From assembly GCA_946405625.1 (NCBI GenBank), contig CAMJHQ010000018.1, forward strand, positions 1-64,000: 64,000 nt of DNA, in the 5' to 3' direction. Each line of letters opens with the position of its first letter. Within the stretch, counting starts at the first letter, position 1. Source of the stretch: an uncultured Lachnospiraceae bacterium. GTDB lineage: Bacteria; Bacillota; Clostridia; Lachnospirales; Lachnospiraceae. Of the stretch, positions 45,586 through 55,512 are shown one piece after another. The position numbers and the translations under genes are program-made. The notes under the pieces were generated by a model, which was not told the DNA's origin, made no database searches, and saw only the letters and a list, made by a program, of their open reading frames with translations.

Positions 45586-45951
45586 ATGGATTTTGAACTT
45601 GGAACTGTTCAGGAAAGATTTGCTGATATTGTATGGGCTAATGAACCTGTGGGATCGGGTGAGCTGGTTAAATTATGTAATACAGAATTAGGATGGAAGA
45701 AGTCAACGACATATACAGTTCTTCGCAAGCTGTGTGATAAAGGACTGTTTAAAAATGTAGACGGAATAGTAACCAGTATTATTTCAAAAGAAGAATTCTA
45801 TTCGGAAAGAAGCAAGCAGATTGTCGATGAATCATTTGAAGGATCGCTTCCGGCTTTTATTGCTGCATTCATGTCGAATAAGACGCTTACATCGAAAGAA
45901 GCTGATGAAATACAGCATATGATTGATGAGTTTAAGAAGGGCGGAAAATAA
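45586..45951 (+). CDS. BlaI/MecI/CopY-type transcriptional repressor
   Basis: A 121-residue winged-helix repressor (Penicillinase_R family). The DNA-binding part reads WKKSTTYTVLRKLCDKGLF, and the C-terminal half ends in a dimerisation helix. Such repressors bind their own promoter and are cut or released after the linked BlaR1/MecR1 sensor protease is activated. ACGGAGGA precedes the ATG. It is two bases from the M56 gene, so the two form a pair. The regulated output genes, beyond the pair itself, are not evident; no beta-lactamase is nearby. Confidence 0.9.
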   Translation: MDFELGTVQERFADIVWANEPVGSGELVKLCNTELGWKKSTTYTVLRKLCDKGLFKNVDGIVTSIISKEEFYSERSKQIVDESFEGSLPAFIAAFMSNKTLTSKEADEIQHMIDEFKKGGK

Positions 45952-45953
45952 GT

Positions 45954-48329
45954 GTGGGTTTAGTGTTTTTAAAAGTATTTAATATGAGTATTGCAGCCAT
46001 ATGGCTGATCTTGGCAGTATTAGTTCTGCGTTTGCTGCTTAAAAATGCACCGAGATGGATTACATGCATACTTTGGGCTGCAGTAGCTTTCAGGCTTATA
46101 TGTCCATTTACCTTTAAGAGTGCATTTAGTATTATACCGGATGCTGAGATTGTAAATATACTGTCAGAAGACCGGCAGTCAGAAGATCAGAAGCAGGATG
46201 ATCAGCATATTTTGAATCAGGATATATCAAGGGATATATATTCGGAAAATCGGGGGATTTCCGATTCAGGAATTGCAGATCAGGAGACAGCGGCATCGGT
46301 AGCAGCAGATTCAAAAAAGGCTGATCAGAAAATTGCAATTTCAAAAACAGCAGATTATGAAACTGCAGATCAGAAGATATCTGAAAATGTTGTGGATAAT
46401 GAGACGGAAAAACACAGCAGTGGTTTAAAATATTCAGTAACTGATAATGTGGCAGATAATCTGATGTTCATCTGGATCGCAGGAGTTGCAGCTTGGCTTG
46501 GTTATGGTCTTATAGGGTATATTAAACTCAGGAAACGAGTTTCGGTATCGATAAATATAAGAGACAACATATATTTATGTGATGATATTAATTCGCCTTT
46601 TGTTATGGGCTTTTTTAAACCGCTCATTTTTATTCCTTCAAAAATACAGGGTGGATTGGTTAAGTATGTCATAGCGCATGAACAGGCTCATATAAAAAGA
46701 CATGATCAATGGTGGAAGCCTCTCGGATATGTAATCCTTTCAATACATTGGTTTAATCCGCTCTGCTGGATAGCATTTGTTCTGTTATGCAGAGATATTG
46801 AAGTTGCTTGTGACGAAAAGGTTATCAGGCGTAGGAGCAGGGATTACAAAGCGAGTTATTCACAGGCCTTGCTGAATATGAGCCGTCCGGGGAAAATGAT
46901 AACTTTATATCCTTTGGGATTTGGTGCGGCAGGCGTAAAAGAGAGAATCAAGAGAGTTCTAAAATATAAAAAAACGGGCTTTTGGAAGATGACAGCCGGA
47001 ACAGTATGTATACTCGGAGTATCAGTATGTTTTTTGACAGATCCTAAAACAGCTGTTGATGTAGAATCATATGAAACATATGTGGCTGATATAAATGCAT
47101 TTAATCTGAGTATAGATAAATACAGTGTGGAAAATGCATCTACATCAGAACTGGCAGGTACTCAAAGCAAGTATGCATATGAAGGATTGTATACAGATAA
47201 TAAAGAAACTGAATTCAGTGAATCCGAGAAGATGAAAATTAAATCAGATGAATCTAAGACTGTAAATACAGAATCAGGTTTGGAGTCGGATTTAAATGAG
47301 AAAAAGAATTCATTAGCAGGTTTAGAATCCGATAAAGTTTCTGATTCAAAAACAAATATAGATCCTCTATCTGAACAGGCTTCAAAGATAAATGATGTTA
47401 ATTCATCGGAAAAGGCTAAAGAAGAAAATAAGGAAACGCAAGAAACATCAGACGTTGACCGTGATGAAAAAGAAATAGCTGAAAGTAACAGCGATGAAAA
47501 AAAGACCGAGAAGAAAGAGTCTGTAAAGGAAGAAGAATCTAAGAAAAATAGTGAGAAGTCAACAATAGTAAAAGATGAAGAAACAGATGAGGGAGATGCT
47601 CAGCCGCAGTATCGTATGCTAAACACAGAATATCAAAAAATGTCTGTGGTAAAATATGGCCAGTATATTTATTATACGGGATTTTATCATGATCTAATGA
47701 GGTATGATACGTTGACTCAGAGCCATGAGATGGTTGCAAAACTTGGAGAAGGCGGTGGTAATAATCTGGTAAAATACGGAGAGGATTTATATCTGGTTAC
47801 GTATAAAGATGCTGTCATCCCATCCCATGGAACTATCTGCCGCATTTCGCCGGAAGGAGAAATAACAGAGCTGGCAGCGGGGGATGAATTTGAGATAAGG
47901 GAAGACAGATTATACTATATAGTTCTGGATAATGTTAATGATGTGCCGGATGTCGAATATCAAAGAGGTCAGATATTCAGTATGGATTTAGACAGAGGTA
48001 CGATAATAGAACATCCGGATTATGATTTTAGTTGTTCTCGTTTAGCTACCAGAACATATGAATACGGTATGCTCGGATGTGTTGATCCGGTAGATGAGTC
48101 GGGACAGTGGCGACCTGGAAAAATACAGTATTTCGATAATATCAGTGGAGATTTGAGAACTGTTGTCGAAATGGACCCAAATGGCTATATAGCCGAGTAT
48201 GCTATGGCCGATGAATATATTGTCTATTTATATTATACTTGGGAAGATTCTGATCTGATCAGTAAACTGGTTATTGAAAAGTACGATGGTACAGAAAAAA
48301 ATGAAATCGATTTTTCACCGGTAGATTGA
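45954..48329 (+). CDS. M56 (BlaR1-like) membrane metalloprotease with unusual sensor domain
   Basis: A 791-residue protein that starts at a GTG two bases after the repressor. It has N-terminal membrane segments (~8-27, ~33-55, ~163-183), a cytosolic zinc protease with HEQAHIKRHD (near residue 241) and the third ligand in DIEVACDEK (near 281), and a last membrane segment near 345-362. In BlaR1 the outer domain is a penicillin-binding sensor; here it is a long charged, low-complexity stretch (~400-545) followed by a beta-rich domain (~551-791) with repeated Y-G-x-x-L/I-Y-Y strands, similar to DUF5050-type propeller repeats. A further repetitive charged insert (~75-150) is between membrane segments. 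The inducer is unknown. Confidence 0.85.
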   Translation: MGLVFLKVFNMSIAAIWLILAVLVLRLLLKNAPRWITCILWAAVAFRLICPFTFKSAFSIIPDAEIVNILSEDRQSEDQKQDDQHILNQDISRDIYSENRGISDSGIADQETAASVAADSKKADQKIAISKTADYETADQKISENVVDNETEKHSSGLKYSVTDNVADNLMFIWIAGVAAWLGYGLIGYIKLRKRVSVSINIRDNIYLCDDINSPFVMGFFKPLIFIPSKIQGGLVKYVIAHEQAHIKRHDQWWKPLGYVILSIHWFNPLCWIAFVLLCRDIEVACDEKVIRRRSRDYKASYSQALLNMSRPGKMITLYPLGFGAAGVKERIKRVLKYKKTGFWKMTAGTVCILGVSVCFLTDPKTAVDVESYETYVADINAFNLSIDKYSVENASTSELAGTQSKYAYEGLYTDNKETEFSESEKMKIKSDESKTVNTESGLESDLNEKKNSLAGLESDKVSDSKTNIDPLSEQASKINDVNSSEKAKEENKETQETSDVDRDEKEIAESNSDEKKTEKKESVKEEESKKNSEKSTIVKDEETDEGDAQPQYRMLNTEYQKMSVVKYGQYIYYTGFYHDLMRYDTLTQSHEMVAKLGEGGGNNLVKYGEDLYLVTYKDAVIPSHGTICRISPEGEITELAAGDEFEIREDRLYYIVLDNVNDVPDVEYQRGQIFSMDLDRGTIIEHPDYDFSCSRLATRTYEYGMLGCVDPVDESGQWRPGKIQYFDNISGDLRTVVEMDPNGYIAEYAMADEYIVYLYYTWEDSDLISKLVIEKYDGTEKNEIDFSPVD

Positions 48330-48354
48330 ATATAATTTAATTATTTGGATGATT

Positions 48355-48413
48355 ATTTACCACAGAGATTTATCCTCTTGCAGATTTGCCACAGGATAAA
48401 CTCTGTGGTAAAT
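48355..48413 (+). repeat. Long inverted repeat after the M56 gene
   Basis: The arm 48355-48376 pairs with 48393-48413 over about 21 bases with one bulge; the loop is 16 bases. No T-run follows. It may end transcription or be a small structured element. Confidence 0.7.
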
Positions 48414-48491
48414 TTATATACGGGAAATGAATGGTACCGTTCGGTTAATTTGCGGATGTACAGAACAAATCCGGAAGAAAAGGAGAATATG

Positions 48492-48926
48492 ATGAAGGTT
48501 AAAATTAATATCAAACAGATGGAGAAGAAAGGGCGGCGGATAAAGCCGATTCCTTTCGAGTATGCCGGGTGTCCTGCAACGGCCGAAGAGCTGATCGAGG
48601 AAACCGTGGATATCATGCTTGACGCATTTAAGAAGAAGATGGAGCGGTCGGCTGCCGAAGAGGTTGAGGGGCCTTTATCGGAAGAGACGATATCAGCTAT
48701 GGCTGAGATGGGAAAGGTGGCTTTCGGATTTATATATAACGATAAGACACCTGACAGAGATGAAGCCGTAGAAACGGCCCGTATGGCATATGTGGACGGG
48801 CTGGTAAGAATTTTTATAAACGGTGAAGAAGCCGAGTATCAGGAAGGCGGAACACCGATCAGTCTCAGTGAAGGGGACGAAGTGACTTTTGTAAGACTTG
48901 CATTTCTTGCAGGTCGAATGTGGTAA
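48492..48926 (+). CDS. Uncharacterised small protein upstream of a DUF4132 gene
   Basis: A 144-residue soluble protein with a basic N-terminus (MKVKINIKQMEKKGRRIKP), a helical middle and a beta-rich end (LVRIFINGEEAEYQEGGTPI...). I know no domain name for it. It starts at the ATG 48492 (AAAAGGAG six bases upstream; another ATG three bases earlier is too close), and its stop is 17 bases before the start I chose for the large DUF4132 gene, so the two are co-expressed. That pairing suggests a partner role, which is not proven. Confidence 0.75.
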   Translation: MKVKINIKQMEKKGRRIKPIPFEYAGCPATAEELIEETVDIMLDAFKKKMERSAAEEVEGPLSEETISAMAEMGKVAFGFIYNDKTPDRDEAVETARMAYVDGLVRIFINGEEAEYQEGGTPISLSEGDEVTFVRLAFLAGRMW

Positions 48927-48943
48927 TGAAAAGGGGAAATGAA

Positions 48944-51900
48944 ATGGAGAACGAAGAAGAGAGAAAAGTAGCCAAAGAGGTAAAGTCAGAATTTATAAAA
49001 AAGGATAATGACCTTGCAAAGTCGTATGGGGCAAAGATTTATGATTATCTGTATGAAAATGATACTTCTTATAGAGGAGGAAGATCGGAGGATTGTCCGG
49101 ACAGCTTCGGAAAGGAACTGAGAGTATTTATCGAGAACGGTGGTACACCGGGGGACTTTTTTATAAAAAATATCGGCAGAATGAAGGGATATATTTCGGA
49201 GGAGCTGCTTCCGTATATGTTTAAAAGTCTGGATACACTGAATGAGTGGCAGATAGATTGGAGATATTCTTATAGGAGATCATATAAAGGAAAGAGTGAT
49301 TACAATCTTTATCTTGATAGGATTCCAAGCCTTATCGATGCTTACAGAATGCAGACGAATTATGGTTATGATATATATTCTCTTATCAAGGGAGAAGTGC
49401 CGGAAAGACTGGCATGCTACTTTAAGCATGAGAAGAGAAACTATCTTAATGAGTATTATATAGCAGCAAAGCTGGATGAGGGAGACGAGAAGCTTGAAGA
49501 GCTTTTGACGGATATCCTTTACGGAGATACGGGAACGGTGAGTCTCCAGCTTATTCGTGCTATTTTCATGAGTCATAATGAGAAAATGTTTGAGCTTATA
49601 GGTAAGACTCTTGTAGCTGCGAGACTGTCGGAGGGACTACGCCAGGCTATATGTGAGAATATGGATTGCGGTAACAAGGAGAGTTTTATCTATGTTCTTA
49701 ATGTTATTCTGGAAAATAATCTGATCAGATTCTCATCAGTAAAGAGGTCTATCGGAGTTTATACAGGACTCGCGGCTTATGATACAAAGGACATTGACAG
49801 GATAAATGATAAGTTGCTGGCACTTATAGTAAGGGCACTTTCAGAAGACGGTGCGATTGAGGAAATGCTTTCTACCGAAGACAGCATGCAGATATATATC
49901 GGTCTTTGGGCACTGGGTTTTGTAGATATTAAAGATGCTATGCATCGCGCGGTTAAGCTCAGTAAGGAGGGAAGCCGTCATCAGAGACTTGTAGCATGTT
50001 ATTTCCTGTCTTACACCACATTTCCTTACGTAACAAACGTTTATGCTAAGGAAATTGTAAAGCAGTTCAGTGATGATGACGAAACACTGGCACTTATCAT
50101 GCCGAGATTCATGGGCGGAATCAGAAGTACAATCTATAATACACTCTATCCGGGAAAGGAAAATCGTTACACCAGTAAAGATAAGTATAAGAGCAGAGTT
50201 TATGTCAAGTTCGGAAGTTATTTCGAGAGTGTTGAGGAATGCAGAGAATTTAATGATCTTCTATATAAGATCCTGGACAGAATCCCGAAGAAGGAAATCG
50301 TTTTTGAACCTTCAGTATTTCCATGGCATAAGGCTATGCTCACAAGTACGGATATTGTGATCAGAATCGCGTTCTGTGCAAGTGCACTTAAGGATGAACA
50401 GCTTATATTAAAGGCTGCAGGTCTTCTTAAGGATATCAGCGGTGATTCAGGTTACAGAGCGGATGTTGTAGAGCTTCTGCTCAGAGAACCGAATTCGCCT
50501 GAACTATTTGATATTCTGACACAGGCTGTCGTTGATGCGGAAACCAGTACAAGGGATATCGCTTATAATCTGCTGAAGCAGGAGCTTGAGACAGACAGAA
50601 CAGCTGATCTGCCTAAGGAAATAGCTTCACCTGTAGGAAGACTTCCTGAGAGAAGCTATATGATTCTTGAAGACTGCCTCAGGCTTAAGAAGGCGGATAT
50701 CAGAGCTAATCTTCTGAAACTCCTTGCTACGAGAGGACCTGAAGAAAAGCTTGAAATGCTGCAGAGACTCTTCAGCGACGGTAAAGAGGAAAAGGTTACG
50801 GCAGGTCTCGATATCATACTTCAGATGAAGAATAATGAAGATGAGCTGTATGCTGCAGCTGCCGAGACTATTAAATATATAGAGAAGCCGACGACAAAGG
50901 AAAGTATACTTATCGAACAGATACAGGGCGCTGCTTCGAAAGAGAGCGAGGAAGAAGAACTGTTTTACGATAAGAATGCAGAGTATACTCCGGTGGTTGA
51001 TGATGCATATATGGCGGAAGCAATGGATATATTCTATAAGCTTTTCCCTGATTCGGAGGTTGCCGATACTCTTGCAGGTACAGAGTCAAAGGGACTCGGA
51101 GCGGTTATAAAGAAGCTGATCAAAGGAAAGCGTAATAAAACATCGGCTGAAAAGGAACTCGAATTTGTCAAAAAACTGGATGATCTGATAGAGGCTAACA
51201 AGAATCTTGAATATGAAACGACATCAGGAATGGAGCTTCTGGGTAATGGTATTTATGCAACCCCGGCACATGTAAGAGGTGAAGGAAGTATAGCATTTGC
51301 CGAGCTTTGGGATAAATTTGAAGAAGAAAATGAAGTGTCCGAAGGACAGCTTGTAAGACTTCAGTTACGCTTTGATAATGATACTTATGGAAATGGAATC
51401 ATAGGCTTTAAGGAATATTTTGAACCACTAATGGCAAAGATGTTCGGACCTCTTTTCGGAGCAAAGGGTTCGATCAGTTTAAAGCATCCACAGCAGGTGA
51501 GTTCGGTTCTCGGATATTTCTGCAGAAAGAGGGATACCTACAAGAAATACAGAGGATATATAGCTGCGATTGTATGTAGTTTCCTCAATGTGACAAAAGA
51601 TTCAACTGAGTATAAATATACGTTTGATAAGTTCAGTAACAGATGGGAGAGAGAAAGGGCAGATAAGAAAAAAACTTATAGTAAGAGCATATTCTCTCAT
51701 TATGCTATCCGGGAAATTGTATCGGGAATCAGAAGTGATGACAGGAACTTCCCGATTCATTATGCACTTAAAACAGGTCTGATCGCAAAGCATATAAAGA
51801 ATGAAAGTATGAGTGTGTATGCGTATACCGACGGATGGTATGCAGGTAACGGTAAGGGACCGCATTCGGTAGACTATATAGGAGCTGCGGCGAACGGCTA

Positions 51901-54247
51901 CATTTCAAAGGATTTCCTGTATAAGAAGCTGCTTGAGGAGAATCGTATCAAGGAAGCTGTAAATGCTGTTTCAAGTATCACGAAGTATATAAGGGAGTCT
52001 GATAAATCTATTACCACCAGAGGAAGAAGCTATTGGTGGACGCATTACAGACAGAATGAGATGGTAAATGAGCTTCTGAAATGTAATGTGGCCGAGCAGG
52101 AAAATGATGAGTTCACGGATATCCAGAAGAAGAAGCTGGAGATTGCCGAAGAGTGTTATGAGAATATCAGTAAGCTCATTATGAGTAAGGAGCTCGTAAG
52201 AGGAGATACAGAGACTGAATATTCGGGAGCATCACTTTCACTTTCAAGAGTATACGGACTCGATTATCTTGTTAGGATACTTAGCGCACTCGGTTCGGAA
52301 ACACTCGACAGAACATCCTACTTCTATAGCTACAGTAACAGAGCAATATCCAAGAGGGAGAGTATGTCTCATCTGCTTTCGGTATGTATACCGGATCCGA
52401 AGGAAGGAGATGCGAAGGAGCAGGCCGATAAGCTGAAGAAACTTCTTAAGGGTACGGATATTAAGGAAGCACGTCTTATCGAGACAGGACTTTACTCGCC
52501 TGAGTGGCTCCCGATCATCGGTGAGTATCTCGGATGGGAAGGCTTTATGTCAGGCTGCTATTACTTCATGGCTCACATGAATGAGAGGTTTGATGACAAG
52601 AGAGCGGCGATAATAGCAAAGTATACTCCGCTTACCGAGGAAGAACTGAATGTCGGTGCATTTGATATCAACTGGTTCAATGAGGTATATGAAACACTCG
52701 GCAAGAAGAGATTTGATGAGATATATAAGGCGGCAAAGTACATTTCCGATGGAGCAAAGCATACCAGGGCAAGAAAGTATGCAGATGCGGCGAGAGGTGA
52801 GATGGATGCTGCAAAGACTGCGGAAGAAATCGGTAAGAAGAGAAATAAGGACCTTCTTATGGCCTATGCGCTGATACCTTGCAATGATAAGGAAAAGACG
52901 GAAAGATATGCATTTATTCAGAAGTATCTGAAAGAGTCCAAGCAGTTCGGTGCGCAGAGACGTGCCAGCGAGAAGGCTGCGGCCGAGATGGCTGTAAAGA
53001 ATCTTGCAACTGCCTCGGGTTACAGTGATGAGACAAGATTTATTCTCAGGATGGAAAGGGAGATATCTTCTGAACTTGTAGGATTCTTTGAACCGCATGA
53101 GGTGGATGATTATACAGTATGGCTTGAAGCGGATGATGCCGGAAAAGTCAGCGTTCTTGTAAAGAAAGGCGAAAAGATACTTAAGTCTGTTCCGGCAGGA
53201 ATCAAGAAGAAGGATTACGTGGTTGACATAACTGAGGCGAAGAAGACCTTCACTGAGCAGTTCAGAAGAACGAAGATTATGATGGAAGAGGCTATGGAGA
53301 GTGAGACAGAGTTCTATGTTTCCGAGATTCTGGATATGGCTTCGGACAGAGTGGTCGGCACTATGGTGAACAGGATACTCTTCATGCAGGGCGATTTCTT
53401 CGGATTCCCTGAAGATATGAAGGAAGCAGGACTTAAAGCAGATTCAACTGTTGTGGTCGCTCATCCTTATAACCTCTTTAAGGCGGGTAGATGGCATGAG
53501 TTCCAGAAATTCTGCTTTGAGAAGGAAATACGTCAGCCGTTTAAGCAGATATTCAGAGAACTCTATGTGAAGACCGAAGAGGAGAAGAATCTGAACGAGA
53601 GCATGAGATATGCCGGAAATCAGATCAATCCGAAGATGACAGTCGGAATCTTGAGAAGTAGAAGATGGGTTGCCGATGCGGAGGACGGACTTCAGAAGGT
53701 TTACTATAAGGAGAATATCATTGCAACGATATATGCGCTTGCAGACTGGTTCTCGCCAAGTGATATAGAAGCACCGACTCTCGAGTGGATTGCATTCTAT
53801 GATAGAAAGACCTTTGAAAGAAAGCAGATAAGCGAGATTCCGGATATCCTCTTCTCAGAGGTTATGAGAGATGTTGATCTTGCTGTCAGCGTAGCTCACG
53901 CGGGAGAGATTGATCCTGAAATGTCACATTCGACAATCGAAATGAGACATGCCATAGCAGAGTTCCTGATCCCGATGTTCAAGCTGAAGAATGTAACACT
54001 TACAGACAGCCATGCGCTTATAGAGGGTACGAGAGGAAAGTATAACATCCATCTCGGAAGCGGTGTCATCCATCAGGAGGGCGGACCTATGATAAATGTG
54101 CTGCCTGTGCATTCACAGCATAGGGGCAGGATATTCCTTCCGTTTGTAGATGACGATCCAAAGACGGCAGAGGTAATGTCGAAGATCATATTCTTCGCAG
54201 AAGATAAAAAAATAAAAGATCCGTATATACTGGATCAGATCATATAA
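48944..54247 (+). CDS. DUF4132 domain-containing giant protein
   Basis: A 1767-residue cytoplasmic protein, mostly helical and HEAT-like in the first two thirds. The last ~270 residues match the DUF4132 region, with TLEWIAFYDRKTFE, DVDLAVSVAHAG, SHALIEGTRGKYNIHLGSG and VLPVHSQHRGRIFLPFVDDDP. Related proteins (including E. coli MolR-like proteins) are of uncertain function. No signal peptide or membrane segment is seen. I chose the ATG at 48944 because AAAAGGGG lies seven bases upstream; a GTG at 48920 and an ATG at 48926 in the same frame overlap the previous stop and are less well placed. No frameshift. A strong terminator follows. Confidence 0.85.
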   Translation: MENEEERKVAKEVKSEFIKKDNDLAKSYGAKIYDYLYENDTSYRGGRSEDCPDSFGKELRVFIENGGTPGDFFIKNIGRMKGYISEELLPYMFKSLDTLNEWQIDWRYSYRRSYKGKSDYNLYLDRIPSLIDAYRMQTNYGYDIYSLIKGEVPERLACYFKHEKRNYLNEYYIAAKLDEGDEKLEELLTDILYGDTGTVSLQLIRAIFMSHNEKMFELIGKTLVAARLSEGLRQAICENMDCGNKESFIYVLNVILENNLIRFSSVKRSIGVYTGLAAYDTKDIDRINDKLLALIVRALSEDGAIEEMLSTEDSMQIYIGLWALGFVDIKDAMHRAVKLSKEGSRHQRLVACYFLSYTTFPYVTNVYAKEIVKQFSDDDETLALIMPRFMGGIRSTIYNTLYPGKENRYTSKDKYKSRVYVKFGSYFESVEECREFNDLLYKILDRIPKKEIVFEPSVFPWHKAMLTSTDIVIRIAFCASALKDEQLILKAAGLLKDISGDSGYRADVVELLLREPNSPELFDILTQAVVDAETSTRDIAYNLLKQELETDRTADLPKEIASPVGRLPERSYMILEDCLRLKKADIRANLLKLLATRGPEEKLEMLQRLFSDGKEEKVTAGLDIILQMKNNEDELYAAAAETIKYIEKPTTKESILIEQIQGAASKESEEEELFYDKNAEYTPVVDDAYMAEAMDIFYKLFPDSEVADTLAGTESKGLGAVIKKLIKGKRNKTSAEKELEFVKKLDDLIEANKNLEYETTSGMELLGNGIYATPAHVRGEGSIAFAELWDKFEEENEVSEGQLVRLQLRFDNDTYGNGIIGFKEYFEPLMAKMFGPLFGAKGSISLKHPQQVSSVLGYFCRKRDTYKKYRGYIAAIVCSFLNVTKDSTEYKYTFDKFSNRWERERADKKKTYSKSIFSHYAIREIVSGIRSDDRNFPIHYALKTGLIAKHIKNESMSVYAYTDGWYAGNGKGPHSVDYIGAAANGYISKDFLYKKLLEENRIKEAVNAVSSITKYIRESDKSITTRGRSYWWTHYRQNEMVNELLKCNVAEQENDEFTDIQKKKLEIAEECYENISKLIMSKELVRGDTETEYSGASLSLSRVYGLDYLVRILSALGSETLDRTSYFYSYSNRAISKRESMSHLLSVCIPDPKEGDAKEQADKLKKLLKGTDIKEARLIETGLYSPEWLPIIGEYLGWEGFMSGCYYFMAHMNERFDDKRAAIIAKYTPLTEEELNVGAFDINWFNEVYETLGKKRFDEIYKAAKYISDGAKHTRARKYADAARGEMDAAKTAEEIGKKRNKDLLMAYALIPCNDKEKTERYAFIQKYLKESKQFGAQRRASEKAAAEMAVKNLATASGYSDETRFILRMEREISSELVGFFEPHEVDDYTVWLEADDAGKVSVLVKKGEKILKSVPAGIKKKDYVVDITEAKKTFTEQFRRTKIMMEEAMESETEFYVSEILDMASDRVVGTMVNRILFMQGDFFGFPEDMKEAGLKADSTVVVAHPYNLFKAGRWHEFQKFCFEKEIRQPFKQIFRELYVKTEEEKNLNESMRYAGNQINPKMTVGILRSRRWVADAEDGLQKVYYKENIIATIYALADWFSPSDIEAPTLEWIAFYDRKTFERKQISEIPDILFSEVMRDVDLAVSVAHAGEIDPEMSHSTIEMRHAIAEFLIPMFKLKNVTLTDSHALIEGTRGKYNIHLGSGVIHQEGGPMINVLPVHSQHRGRIFLPFVDDDPKTAEVMSKIIFFAEDKKIKDPYILDQII

Positions 54248-54275
54248 GTATGATCAGTTAATAATCTATCAGAAG

Positions 54276-54314
54276 AATCGGTTGTGGAAGTATTATTCCA
54301 CAGCCGATTTTTTA
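54276..54314 (+). terminator. Terminator after the DUF4132 gene
   Basis: Thirteen-pair stem (54276-54288 with 54297-54309, one G-T), followed by six T counting the stem end. Confidence 0.9.
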
Positions 54315-54412
54315 TGGTGTGATTATGCATTAAGATAAATTATGAAATTATTTGAAAAACTTAACTTCTTCTCCATGTTGTTATTAAACGTTAAGATATA
54401 AAATAAAATGAC

Positions 54413-54441
54413 TTGAAAAAATAGAATGTTTGTTATATATT
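54413..54441 (+). promoter_or_regulatory. Promoter of the first DUF4214 gene
   Basis: TTGAAA (54413-54418), a 17-base spacer and TATATT (54436-54441). Confidence 0.5.
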
Positions 54442-54484
54442 ACTGAGTGTTGCGTAAATTTATAGCTTAAATGGAGGTACTAAA

Positions 54485-55282
54485 GTGAAACACAAAAAAT
54501 TTCTATGTATGATGATGGCATTATGCATGATGCTGTCAGTGGTAATGATTAACCGGAAAGTTGAAGCAAAAGAGGATACATCATATCAAATGACTGGCTA
54601 CGGAATTACAATCGGTGGTACTAAAGATCCCGTATTAGAGTCATTTAAGTCATATCAGTTAGAGGGGCAGATATTTTCAGATAAACAGTTAAGAAATATA
54701 TATTTGTCAATGGAACGCAAAGTTGGTTACTCTTATAAGAGTATTTCAAAGCCGGTTACACATGGAATATCGGGTTTAAGAACCAGATATTATGATTTGA
54801 GCTCAATGAATTTTACAGATTTATTTAAGATAGAGAATTATACTCCAGGTGAATATCGTTTGTATTTTGCAATCGATAACGTGGATGGACAAGGATTTAG
54901 TAAATATATATATTTCAGCATCGGGTTTGATGAAAGAACATTTGTCCATGAATTATACAGATGTGTTCTGGATAGAGAACCGGACCAAAAAGGTTTTGAT
55001 GATAATCTTAATGCATTGACAAGTGGAAGAATAAGTGCCAGAGGGCTTGCAAGAGCATTTTATCAATCTCCGGAGTTCAAGAAAAAGAACTTAAATAATG
55101 ATCAGTATGTCAGACAGCTATACAAAGGACTGCTTGGAAGATATCCGGATACTGAAGGGTATAATAATTGGATGGCGTGGCTTAATAGAGGAGATGGAGA
55201 TTATAGGGATTTTGTATTAGAACAGTTTTTAAATTCTCCGGAATTTGAAAATCGATGCAGAAATTTTGGAGTAAATTATTAA
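54485..55282 (+). CDS. Secreted DUF4214 protein, copy 1
   Basis: A 265-residue protein with a signal peptide (VKHKKFLCMMMALCMMLSVV, ending near VEAKE). After a beta-rich N-terminal domain (about residues 35-155) come two DUF4214-type helical units (about 160-262): FVHELYRCVLDREPDQKGFDD and YVRQLYKGLLGRYPDTEGYNN, each with the R-x-P-D-x-x-G-F/Y core. DUF4214 occurs in surface and adhesion proteins of gut bacteria. Start is GTG at 54485 with TGGAGGT seven bases upstream. It is followed by a paralogue. No cell-wall anchor is seen, so it is probably released or bound by charge. Function unknown. Confidence 0.82.
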   Translation: MKHKKFLCMMMALCMMLSVVMINRKVEAKEDTSYQMTGYGITIGGTKDPVLESFKSYQLEGQIFSDKQLRNIYLSMERKVGYSYKSISKPVTHGISGLRTRYYDLSSMNFTDLFKIENYTPGEYRLYFAIDNVDGQGFSKYIYFSIGFDERTFVHELYRCVLDREPDQKGFDDNLNALTSGRISARGLARAFYQSPEFKKKNLNNDQYVRQLYKGLLGRYPDTEGYNNWMAWLNRGDGDYRDFVLEQFLNSPEFENRCRNFGVNY

Positions 55283-55350
55283 TTTAAGTTTATTGAATCA
55301 ATTGCCCGGAATTATTCTGATAATATAAAAACAAAATATTCAGATAATAT

Positions 55351-55387
55351 AATCGGATTACCTGTATTTAGGTAATCCGATTTTTAT
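55351..55387 (+). terminator. Terminator between the two DUF4214 genes
   Basis: Perfect thirteen-pair stem (55351-55363 with 55370-55382) with six-base loop and T-run. Confidence 0.9.
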
Positions 55388-55439
55388 AGTAGATTATTAA
55401 TCATTATTAATCTAATGTATCCTATGCTGAAAATATACA

Positions 55440-55468
55440 TTGCGAAATATAAATAAATTCTATAAAAT
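55440..55468 (+). promoter_or_regulatory. Promoter of the second DUF4214 gene
   Basis: TTGCGA (55440-55445), a 17-base spacer and TAAAAT (55463-55468). The next 40 bases and the ribosome site resemble those before copy 1. Confidence 0.45.
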
Positions 55469-55512
55469 GTTATATGTTGCAAAAAAACTATATTTTAAGT
55501 GGAGGTACTAAA

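Noticed and set aside
45332-45691. 119-codon open frame before the BlaI-type gene
   Set aside because: It runs through the purC terminator and promoter region and overlaps the repressor in another frame.
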